Below are positions 1-7,300 of a stretch of DNA of 17,898 nucleotides, piece after piece. Source of the DNA: Bermanella sp034112325. GTDB taxonomy: Bacteria > Pseudomonadota > Gammaproteobacteria > Pseudomonadales > Oceanobacteraceae. A program made the position numbers and the translations under genes. Within the stretch, counting starts at the first letter, position 1. Every line of letters begins with the position of its first letter. The stretch is taken from assembly GCA_034112325.1 (NCBI GenBank), contig JAWUVO010000133.1, forward strand, positions 1 to 17,898. The letters run 5' to 3'. The notes under the pieces were generated by a model that ran no database searches, was not told the origin of the DNA, and worked only from the letters and a program-made list of their open reading frames with translations.

Positions 1-19
1 AAATATTTTTAAGTTGAGT

Positions 20-49
20 CAGAGATTACCTTTGCTAAGGTAATCTCTG
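20..49. terminator. Perfect 11-bp inverted repeat upstream of metF
   Basis: Bases 20-30 (CAGAGATTACC) pair perfectly with 39-49 (GGTAATCTCTG) around an 8-base loop. The repeat lies about 65 bases before the metF start. It is probably the transcription terminator of the gene to the left, which is outside the window, or a leader hairpin for metF. Neither side carries a clean T-run directly after the stem, so a rho-independent terminator is not certain. The rest of 1-114 is AT-rich and shows no convincing promoter. Confidence 0.45.
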
Positions 50-114
50 CATTGCGTTGTTATTAAAAAATTTAAAACATACTTTTTACACCCAGATTTT
101 ATACCGAGATACCA

Positions 115-951
115 ATGGAAAATTTCCAGTTAAGTTATGAGTTCTTCCCCACTAAAACGGAAGAAGGCACACGCAAGCTTTATGAGACTCGTGATAAACT
201 GGCTAAACTTAATCCAGATTTTTTCTCGGTTACATACGGAGCCGGAGGCTCTACCCGTGACAATACTATTAACGTGGTCACTGAATTAAACGGTATGGGT
301 ATTCCTGCTGCACCTCATTTATCTTGTGTTGGGGAGTCCATAGACAACATTAAACAGCTATTAAATTATTATGCTGAAAATGATATTAAACGAATCGTGG
401 CATTACGCGGCGATTTACCCTCTGGTATGGCTGCCAGTGCAGGCGAGCTAAAATACGCCAATGAATTAGTTGAGTTAATTAAAACTGAGCACGGCGACCG
501 CTTTAAAATAGAAGTGGCTTCTTATCCAGAAATGCACCCACAATCTAGAAATTTTGAAGATGACCTTATAAACTTTAAACGTAAAGTAGATGCCGGTGCA
601 ACTTCAGCTATTACCCAATATTTTTTCAACCCTGACAGTTACTTTTATTATCTAGACCGTTGTCAGGCTATGGGCATCGATATTCCAATAGTGCCTGGTA
701 TTATGCCTATTACTAACTACACCAAACTGGCTCGTTTTTCAGATGCATGTGGTGCTGAAATTCCACGCTGGATTCGTAAGCAGCTAGAGGCCTACGGTGA
801 CGATATTGAAAGCATTCAAAAGTTTGGTGAAGAAGTAATCACTCAATTGTGTGAAGACCTTGTAGAAAATGATGCACCTGGTCTACACTTCTATACACTC
901 AACCAAGCAAAGCCTTGTCTGGATGTTTGGAATAACCTAGGTCTTTGGTAA
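115..951 (+). CDS. metF: 5,10-methylenetetrahydrofolate reductase
   Basis: This FAD-dependent cytoplasmic enzyme reduces 5,10-methylene-THF to 5-methyl-THF, the methyl donor for methionine synthesis. The 278-residue product covers the whole MTHFR barrel and is slightly shorter at the N-terminus than E. coli MetF (about 296). The N-terminal SYEFFP motif contains the catalytic Glu (E9, equivalent to E. coli E28). ALRGD ends at D100, equivalent to the flavin-tuning D120. YPEMHP, the KRKVDAGA stretch, ITQYFFN, PGIMPI and the C-terminal HFYTLN motif all follow in family order. The ATG at 115 has only a weak ribosome site (GAG about 6 bases upstream). The next gene begins 17 bases after the stop, suggesting one transcript with the CDGSH gene and rsmE. 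Identification is firm. Confidence 0.96.
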   Translation: MENFQLSYEFFPTKTEEGTRKLYETRDKLAKLNPDFFSVTYGAGGSTRDNTINVVTELNGMGIPAAPHLSCVGESIDNIKQLLNYYAENDIKRIVALRGDLPSGMAASAGELKYANELVELIKTEHGDRFKIEVASYPEMHPQSRNFEDDLINFKRKVDAGATSAITQYFFNPDSYFYYLDRCQAMGIDIPIVPGIMPITNYTKLARFSDACGAEIPRWIRKQLEAYGDDIESIQKFGEEVITQLCEDLVENDAPGLHFYTLNQAKPCLDVWNNLGLW

Positions 952-957
952 CAAATC

Positions 958-963
958 AGGAGA
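958..963 (+). promoter_or_regulatory. Ribosome binding site of the CDGSH gene
   Basis: AGGAGA lies 5 bases before the ATG at 969. It decides the start: the frame is open further upstream to 945, but that would overlap the end of metF and put the Shine-Dalgarno sequence inside the gene. Confidence 0.75.
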
Positions 964-968
964 ACATC

Positions 969-1184
969 ATGCGCCAACCAATACGTGTTGATTTAGTTGA
1001 AGGGCAAACCTATTTTTGGTGTGAATGTGGTCGCAGTGAAAAGCAACCGTTTTGCGACGGCAGCCATGCGGGTACACCTCATCAGCCAAAATCATTTGTA
1101 GCAGATAAAACAGAATCTCGTTTTTTATGCGCCTGTAAAGACACTGACAATGCCCCATATTGTGACGGCGCTCACTCCCGTTAG
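969..1184 (+). CDS. Tandem CDGSH iron-sulfur domain protein
   Basis: A 71-residue soluble protein made of two CDGSH motifs, each able to bind a [2Fe-2S] cluster with three Cys and one His. The first motif has C18, C20, C29 and H33 and ends CDGSH. The second has C54, C56, C65 and H69 and ends CDGAH. Both fit the family pattern C-x-C-x2-S/T-x3-P-x-C-D-G-S/A-H without a mismatch. No membrane segment or signal peptide is visible, so this resembles the small bacterial MiniNEET3-like proteins. Their role is poorly known; electron transfer or cluster donation has been proposed for the family. It sits 17 bases after metF and 27 bases before rsmE on the same strand. Domain identity is very sure, cellular function unknown. 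Confidence 0.92.
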   Translation: MRQPIRVDLVEGQTYFWCECGRSEKQPFCDGSHAGTPHQPKSFVADKTESRFLCACKDTDNAPYCDGAHSR

Positions 1185-1211
1185 TAAACCATTTAAGTAA
1201 ATTATAAAACC

Positions 1212-1940
1212 ATGCGCATCCCACGAATTTATACTCCTCAGTTATTAACTGAACAGTCTTCTATTGAGTTAGATGAACACGCAGCCAACCATGTAGGCCG
1301 TGTTTTGCGCATGGTAGCCGGCCGCTCATTAACCTTATTTAATGGTCAAGGTAGCTTTCATTTTAATGCAACCGTTGAACACGTGAGTAAAAAGTCTGTG
1401 ACGGTTATGCTGCTTGATAAAGTCGATACCCATAATGAATCTCCGTTATCCATTCACCTAGGACAAGCATTATCTAAGGGTGATAAAATGGAATTTACCA
1501 TTCAAAAAGCAGTGGAACTGGGTATAACAGAAATTACCCCACTGTGGACTGAGCATTGTGATGTAAAGCTAAATCAAGAACGCCTAGAAAAGAAACATAA
1601 GCAGTGGCTTGGTATTATCATTAGTGCCTGCGAGCAATGTGGTCGTAACATTATTCCTACCTTGCATCCTGTTAAAAAAATTCAAGATTGGTTAAGTGAA
1701 ATACAGGCTGATGAAAAGTGGGTTCTAGACCCTAGAGGCAAACCTGGTAATGTGGCTAACGATTCAGTTACTAGCTCAGCTATTGCTGTAGGACCAGAAG
1801 GAGGATTTAGCAAAGTCGAGATAGATATGGCCTGCCAATACCAATTTAAAGCTAAATTAATTGGGCCTAGGGTACTAAGAACAGAAACGGCTGCACTAAC
1901 CGCCATTACGGTTCTACAAAGCCGCTGGGGGGATTTTTAG
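1212..1940 (+). CDS. rsmE: 16S rRNA (uracil(1498)-N3)-methyltransferase
   Basis: RsmE uses S-adenosylmethionine to methylate N3 of U1498 in 16S rRNA of the small ribosomal subunit. The 242-residue length is normal. An N-terminal PUA-like domain (about 1-70, with NHVGRVLRM) is followed by a SPOUT knotted methyltransferase domain. That domain shows the markers LGQALSKGDKMEF (83-95), EQCGR (141-145), GPEGGF (194-199) and GPRVLRTETA (218-227), which form the SAM-binding knot. The ATG at 1212 has no clear Shine-Dalgarno sequence, which suggests translation helped by the upstream gene. In Pseudomonas rsmE also lies close to the chp genes. Confidence 0.95.
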   Translation: MRIPRIYTPQLLTEQSSIELDEHAANHVGRVLRMVAGRSLTLFNGQGSFHFNATVEHVSKKSVTVMLLDKVDTHNESPLSIHLGQALSKGDKMEFTIQKAVELGITEITPLWTEHCDVKLNQERLEKKHKQWLGIIISACEQCGRNIIPTLHPVKKIQDWLSEIQADEKWVLDPRGKPGNVANDSVTSSAIAVGPEGGFSKVEIDMACQYQFKAKLIGPRVLRTETAALTAITVLQSRWGDF

Positions 1941-2129
1941 TTAGCGTTAATTTTTATCCCAGTACTCACTCCCATTTTTATTCTGCTTTTCATTTTAATT
2001 AGGCTGCGTTTTACCCATAGCAGGATTAACGCTCTCCTAAGTCTATTTTTCTGCTCATTTTTAAATATCTATGACTTAAGTTATAGACCAATGGTCCCCA
2101 AGCTAGATAGGTATAAATTGATCAAGGCA
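1941..2129. other. Intergenic region after rsmE with long-range inverted repeat
   Basis: There is no open frame of note in this T-rich spacer. AGCGTTAAT at 1943-1951, just after the rsmE stop, is the exact reverse complement of ATTAACGCT at 2025-2033, leaving a 73-base loop. Runs of T (1951-1956, 1974-1980, 2045-2050) could help transcription termination, but no compact terminator hairpin is seen. Confidence 0.35.
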
Positions 2130-2145
2130 TATAATAGCGCTATTA
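2130..2145 (+). promoter_or_regulatory. Candidate promoter with overlapping 14-bp palindrome
   Basis: A consensus -10 hexamer TATAAT (2130-2135) lies about 38 bases before the start of the coiled-coil gene. No good -35 hexamer is seen at the normal distance. Overlapping the -10 and the likely start of transcription is TAATAGCGCTATTA (2132-2145), a perfect 14-bp palindrome of the kind bound by dimeric repressors. The promoter and operator roles are inferred from position only. Confidence 0.4.
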
Positions 2146-2159
2146 AATCAATTCAACCT

Positions 2160-2164
2160 GGAGG
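2160..2164 (+). promoter_or_regulatory. Ribosome binding site of the coiled-coil gene
   Basis: GGAGG lies 8 bases before the ATG at 2173 and 5 bases before an in-frame GTG at 2170. The ATG is preferred because it is the stronger codon at normal spacing, but both starts are possible and differ by one residue. Confidence 0.7.
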
Positions 2165-2172
2165 CAAGCGTG

Positions 2173-2625
2173 ATGACTAAGATAATTAAAATTCAAGACT
2201 ATTTATTAGCAAATGAAACTAATGACTCTGCTGAAATGATGCCAAAAGGTTTTCATAATGATTTGGCTTTCGAAATACAGCGTTTATTATCACACGTGAT
2301 GAACATCGAAGATAATCTTTCTAATCATAGTCAAGTGTCGGCCATCCTTGAAGGACAGGTTAAGGAGCTTCAGGTAGAAAACCATACTTTACTTAAGCTG
2401 CTTGAGGCGGACGACGTTAATGAGCTACCGGTAAAGTTAACAGATGGAATAGACTCTGGAAGCAAACAGGATGTAGTCAGCCAGTCTATTTATTGGGAGC
2501 GCGAATACGGCCAATTAAAAGATAAAATTAGATACCTTGAACAATTACTTACTGAAAAAGATGACGCTTTAAAGCTAACAATTCAAGAAAACGCATTATT
2601 AATTAATGAGATTTTAGCTAGATAG
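2173..2625 (+). CDS. Unrecognised coiled-coil protein
   Basis: I do not recognise this 150-residue protein. It has no signal peptide, membrane segment or cysteine motif. Two stretches look like amphipathic heptad helices, about residues 31-80 (LAFEIQRLLSHV onward to LLKLLEA) and 106-149 (YWEREYGQLKDKI to the end). They are joined by an acidic, Gly/Ser-containing linker. The overall charge is acidic. A strong Shine-Dalgarno sequence and a consensus -10 upstream argue that it is a real, independently transcribed gene. It converges on the Pil-Chp operon and occupies the side where Pseudomonas has chpD and chpE after chpC, but it resembles neither an AraC regulator nor a LysE-type exporter. A cytoplasmic scaffold or adaptor is possible, without direct support. 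Confidence 0.75.
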   Translation: MTKIIKIQDYLLANETNDSAEMMPKGFHNDLAFEIQRLLSHVMNIEDNLSNHSQVSAILEGQVKELQVENHTLLKLLEADDVNELPVKLTDGIDSGSKQDVVSQSIYWEREYGQLKDKIRYLEQLLTEKDDALKLTIQENALLINEILAR

Positions 2626-2746
2626 AGTTTTAGCTTGATTGCATTGATATACAGTCCCTTTTTTATCTCGCTGGATATCATTTGGTTTTAGGCTGGAGTG
2701 TTTAGTACTTCTTTCGAGATGGGGGCACCACCCTTACGGGTATAAA

Positions 2747-2786
2747 AAAACCGAACGGCTAAAATTTATTAGCTCTGTTCGGTTTT
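2747..2786 (-). terminator. Rho-independent terminator of the pil-chp operon
   Basis: AAAACCGAAC (2747-2756) and GTTCGGTTTT (2777-2786) form a perfect 10-bp stem around a 20-base loop that can pair further. Read on the minus strand the stem is followed by a run of seven T (complement of 2744-2750), so it should stop transcripts coming from chpC. On the plus strand the tail is only four T, so it may also end the coiled-coil gene, less efficiently. The remaining spacer 2626-2746 shows nothing else clear. Confidence 0.85.
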
Positions 2787-2802
2787 ACTTTGCTCGAAAA
2801 TA

Positions 2803-2826
2803 TTTTAGCTTACATTGCAGCTAAAA
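2803..2826 (-). repeat. Hairpin spanning the chpC stop codon
   Basis: TTTTAGCT (2803-2810) and AGCTAAAA (2819-2826) are perfect 8-bp arms around an 8-base loop that holds part of the chpC TAA stop (2810-2812). It stands in series with the larger terminator 17 bases further along the transcript. It could protect the mRNA end or be an accessory terminator. Confidence 0.4.
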
Positions 2827-3289
2827 TTGCGGCTTCTAGTAAATCTAAATCTGGAATAGTCGCATGGCCAGTTTCTAATGTAACTGCCATTTTTTGTCCT
2901 TTATGTAATGTAGTGTTCTGATTTTCTTTTATTGCGGCTTCTTCTAATTTTATCAAACTTGGTAGACCTTGAGTTAACAAACCAAAAAATCTCATTTTAC
3001 CTTTCTCACCATTGGGTGAATTTACAACGGCTACTCGTAAGTCTTGACCTGCAGGGCCTTTTTTAAAACCACTAAAATCTTCGTAAGAAATAACTGGAAT
3101 CATGGTACCGCGCCATTCAATTTGACCAACAATCCAATCGGGGACGTTATCAATTTTGGATGGTTTTTGGAACGGTATTAGCTCTGCGATAGTCACGTTA
3201 GGCAGCACCATACGCCCACCCTGAATAGGGATAAGCAAGCAAGGTAACATATCGGTCGCATCGGTATCGGTAGTTGTTATCTGTTGCAT
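2810..3289 (-). CDS. chpC: CheW-like adaptor protein ChpC
   Basis: A 159-residue cytoplasmic CheW-domain protein (domain about 14-155), the second adaptor of the Pil-Chp pathway. Such proteins bridge receptors and the histidine kinase; ChpC is thought to couple ChpA to PilJ or other receptors alongside PilI. The typical CheW core is visible at 55-70, where GQIEWRGTMIPVIS precedes the conserved acidic position, and an LPNVTIAELI stretch lies near residue 30. It is last in the operon, 64 bases after chpB. Its ATG has an AGG about 8 bases upstream. That site can pair with AATCTCTTTAC earlier in the leader, a possible translational control. The name rests on position plus domain, since CheW proteins are poorly distinguishable by sequence alone. 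Confidence 0.9.
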   Translation of the reverse strand: MQQITTTDTDATDMLPCLLIPIQGGRMVLPNVTIAELIPFQKPSKIDNVPDWIVGQIEWRGTMIPVISYEDFSGFKKGPAGQDLRVAVVNSPNGEKGKMRFFGLLTQGLPSLIKLEEAAIKENQNTTLHKGQKMAVTLETGHATIPDLDLLEAAILAAM

Positions 3290-3353
3290 AATCTTTACCT
3301 AGTCTATCTTTTTCTCGTAAAGAGATTTAATGAGTTATGAGTTATTAACATAC

Positions 3354-4379
3354 TTATTGTATGTGCTCAGCTTTTGCAGCACTTGCTTCGAGTAACAGGA
3401 TCTTAGCCACAAGCTGCCCAGCCATTTCTTGCGGCGTACCGCTGAATTTAACAGCGCCCGTTTCACGGCAAGCATCTGGCATAGCGCTGCTAGCACAGGT
3501 TTCTGAACTTTGGGCCCATACAGTTAAGTCTTCGCCTTCTAACTGCTGGATAGCTTCTGCACCGTCATTACCCATTCCACTAAATATCATCACACCTATA
3601 TTTGAAAATGCATGATGAGTATTCAGAATTAACTGGTCAATGGATGGTCCATAAGGACCAGGCCAAGGGGTAGGTAATAACTGCAATACGCCATTTATAA
3701 AAGTAGCTTCACGATCAGCTGGCACAATTAAAACTTCACCCGCTCGAATTTGATCGCCGCCTTGCGCCACTGCTGATGTAAAGTGTGCATGGCGTGCTAA
3801 CACTTGAGCTAGCACAGGGACAAATTGCGCATCAATATGCTGACCATATATAAACCCAACAGGCAGGCCTTTAGGCAGTGCGTCTAAAAATTCTTTTACA
3901 GCTTCGGGGCCGCCTAACGAGCTACCTAACACCCAAATATATTTTGCTTGCTCGCCGACTTCTGCCCTGACGATATTTTTTGGTAACGTTAAAACTGTAG
4001 AAGTCACTACTGGACGATGAGCTTCAAGGGAATTCAAACTAGCTTGAGTTTGAAGCAGTTCTTTACCCAATAACTGCTTAAGTTTCGCGTATAGACTCTT
4101 TTCCCATTTTGGGTAACGGCTATCTTGTTTGCTTGGGGCCGATTCAAACCCTAATAAAATTGGCTGCTCTAGTTCTAAAAATGTATCTAATAATGCATCA
4201 TCTTCGCGCAGGTCAAGTAACCATGCAGACACATCATCGTCTATACCTTTTAGCTCTAAAGATTGTGGGCTAAATGATATAACCTCACACCCAAAATCTT
4301 CCAGTGCACTTTTAAGTCTATGTTGTTGTAGAGAATCTTCTGCTACTACGGCCAACTTAATTGGCCTAAAATCTATCAC
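3354..4379 (-). CDS. chpB: CheB-like protein-glutamate methylesterase ChpB
   Basis: A 341-residue protein whose C-terminal domain (about 146-330) is a CheB methylesterase that removes methyl groups from receptor glutamates, opposing PilK on PilJ. The catalytic triad is intact: S154 in GSSLGG, H181 in GQHID and D272 in SGMGNDGA. The N-terminal 110 residues look like a decayed receiver domain. There is an acidic E14-D15 pair and D56 in WLLDLRED at the phosphoacceptor position, but no clear Thr/Ser or Lys partner. The linker 110-145 is low in conserved features. It starts with GTG, whose G is the last base of the chpA TAG stop, so the two genes are translationally coupled. Function is assigned from the domain and operon. 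Confidence 0.93.
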   Translation of the reverse strand: MIDFRPIKLAVVAEDSLQQHRLKSALEDFGCEVISFSPQSLELKGIDDDVSAWLLDLREDDALLDTFLELEQPILLGFESAPSKQDSRYPKWEKSLYAKLKQLLGKELLQTQASLNSLEAHRPVVTSTVLTLPKNIVRAEVGEQAKYIWVLGSSLGGPEAVKEFLDALPKGLPVGFIYGQHIDAQFVPVLAQVLARHAHFTSAVAQGGDQIRAGEVLIVPADREATFINGVLQLLPTPWPGPYGPSIDQLILNTHHAFSNIGVMIFSGMGNDGAEAIQQLEGEDLTVWAQSSETCASSAMPDACRETGAVKFSGTPQEMAGQLVAKILLLEASAAKAEHIQ

Positions 4380-7300
4380 TAAGCCGATTCCGTTAGTTTT
4401 GAGATGGCCCCTAACAATTTCTCTTCTTGGAAAGGCTTACCCATATAATCCGTTACACCAATCGCCATGGCTCGTTCTTTGTGCTTATCGCCAGTTCGTG
4501 ATGTGATCATAATAATTGGAATGTCTTTTAGTTGTGAGCTGTGACGCATTTGCGTAGCCACTTCAAATCCATCCATGCGTGGCATTTCTATATCTAATAA
4601 AACCACGGTTGGTCTATAGTCCTGCAAGATCTCCATGGCGTCGACACCATCTTTTGCAGTGAGTACTTCATAACCCTGACGCTCAAGTAGTCGCGTAGTT
4701 ACTTTACGTACCGTTACTGAATCATCGACCACCAGTACAGAAATAACTGAATCAGCTTTCACATTTGTTAACTGCGCTTCGGCTTGATGCTCAAGTTCAA
4801 GGTGTTGCTTGTATTCAATACTATTAACGTGACGCATCATGTTTGGTAAATCTAAGATAATAACAACACTACCATCACCTAAAATTGTACCGCCCGACAC
4901 ACCCACTACTGAGTTAAATTGTGGACCCAGTGCTTTTACAACTATTTCTCTCGAACCCATTAATGTATCTACTTGAATCGCAGCTGGCTGAGCACCACGA
5001 ACCAGAACAACAGGCATTTGTACATTAGAGTCTGGCAACTTAGCCTGATTTTCATCTCTTAGTAAGTGACCTAGGTACTCAAGCTGATAATCACGACCAC
5101 CGTAACTATAAACAGGATTATCTTGTTTATATAGTTCGCGTAAATTATTAGTGCTTACGCGCACAATACCTTCAATACTGTTAAGTGGTATGGCAAACAA
5201 TGCTTCTCCCACTTTTGTCATTAACGCTCTGTTTACCGACACTGTAAATGGCAGACGAATTGTAAATTCAGTCCCTTGCCCAGCGTTGGAATTAATAGTA
5301 ACTGTTCCACCAACCTGTTTTATTTCGCTGTTTACCACGTCCATGCCAACACCACGACCAGATATTTGTGTCACCTGTTCCGCGGTACTAAAACCAGCTT
5401 GTAAAATAAACTGCATGATCTCTTGATCAGGAAGCTGTGCATCTTTTTCAAGCAAACCTCGTTCTATTGCTTTTGAACGCACTTTATCAAGGTTAATACC
5501 CGCACCATCATCTACTAGTCGTATAACAACATCACTGCCATCTCGAGATAGATCTAGCTGAATATGACCTACTTCTGACTTACCTGCTTGAACACGCCCT
5601 GCGGTGCTTTCTAAACCATGATCCACTGCATTTCTTAGCATATGCTCTAATGGTGAGATTAAGCGCTCTAATACGCTCCTATCCATTTCGCCATCGGCAT
5701 TATTAACTTCTAGCTCAACCTGCTTGCCTAATTCAGAACTAATTTGACGAACTATACGACGCAGGCGAGGAACCATTCTGGCGAATGGCACCATGCGTGT
5801 TTTCATTAATCCTTCTTGCAGCTCTGTATTTACACGAGACTGTTGCAGTAATAGAGTTTCTGCGTCGCGAGTTTTATTCAGTAAGGTTGACTTGATATCG
5901 ACTAAATCTGAAGCTGACTCCACAAGTGAACGAGATAGCTGCTGTAGCTGACTATATCGATCCATTTCTAGTGGATCAAAGTCTTCATATTCTGGGCCTT
6001 GCTGCTCACGACGGAACAACACCTGCGCCTCGGTTTCCATATCTAGGCGTCTAAGCTGATCACGTAGACGATCAAGCGTCGCATCCATGTCTTCTAAAGA
6101 ATAACTAAAGTCAGTAACTTGGTTTTCTAATCGACCACGGCTGATAGATGTTTCACCCGCAAGGTTTACCAGGCCGTCTAGTAAGTCGGCTGGAACTTTA
6201 ATCATTTCTTGCGGGCCAGCGCGCTTAGCTTGCTGACCTTCCGTTTTTTCTGGAGTTTCTGCTTTAGGGTGTAAAGCTACAACGTTAGTTTGTTCAGCTA
6301 CTAACTCTTGTTGAGTAGAACTTTGACTGGTAGCCGCCACTTCAACCGTGACTTCTTTGGCCGTTTCACCAACCACAGAAGTATCACTAGATTTAGCCAC
6401 TACCGCAGTCATAAGCGGCCCTTGAGCCCCTTCTCTTAACCACAGTTGCACACTGTCTATACGTGACATAATTACATCATACTGGGATACTAGCTCTTCA
6501 AATAAAGACTCATCACCATGCTCGTTGTTAACCAAACGATTATTTAGTTCGGTTTCCATCTCGTGAGCAAGATCACCAATATCTTTTAATCCAGTAATCC
6601 GCGCTCCCCCTTTGAGGGTGTGCAATACACGCTGAATCGCTTCATTATGTTCTGAGTTTTCTGGTTCTCCGCGCCAAGCTTGAATGTGAGTATCTAACTC
6701 TTCCATTAGCTCTTCGGCTTCTTCCATGAAAATTTCGACAATTTCTGCGTCTGCATCAAGTGCCATCTGCTCAATCGAAACGGATTCTTCAATTACTTTT
6801 TCAGGGGGCGCAACTTCTATTATTGGCATAGGTAAATCTAATGATTCACCAGCAAGATATAACTGAATCGCTGTAATTAATTCTGGTGCAGACTTAATTG
6901 ACTTGCCTAGTTTTAAATTTTGTACCATATCGCTCAAGCGATCGTGACATATATGCAGCAACTCAAACAATTGATTACTAGCTGACAAGTTACCTAGACT
7001 TAAACCTTCGTATAAGTCTTCTAGCTCGTGAGCGAGGTCGCCTATGGCATTAATCTCTGACATGCGGGCACCACCTTTAAAGGTGTGCAGGTCACGCTGA
7101 AGTTCAGCTACTTGAAGTAAATTATCGCGGTCATCTTCCCATGCATCTAGAGAAACACTAATTGAATTAACTAATTCTTCAGCTTCTTCAAAAAATATTT
7201 CTAGCAACTCAGGATCAACATCTGACTGAAACGATTCTTCAACCGCTTCTACTTCTGCTTCTCCTTCTGGGATGACTAACTTAGCCGAAGATTCGTTAGC

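Noticed and set aside
967..1224. Minus-strand open frame across the CDGSH gene
   Set aside because: The sense strand carries two complete CDGSH motifs and a good ribosome site; the antisense product shows no recognisable feature.
7072..7085. 14-bp palindrome CACCTTTAAAGGTG within chpA
   Set aside because: It encodes the conserved HTFKGG of the H1193 HPt motif; the symmetry follows from the codons and it has no regulatory position.
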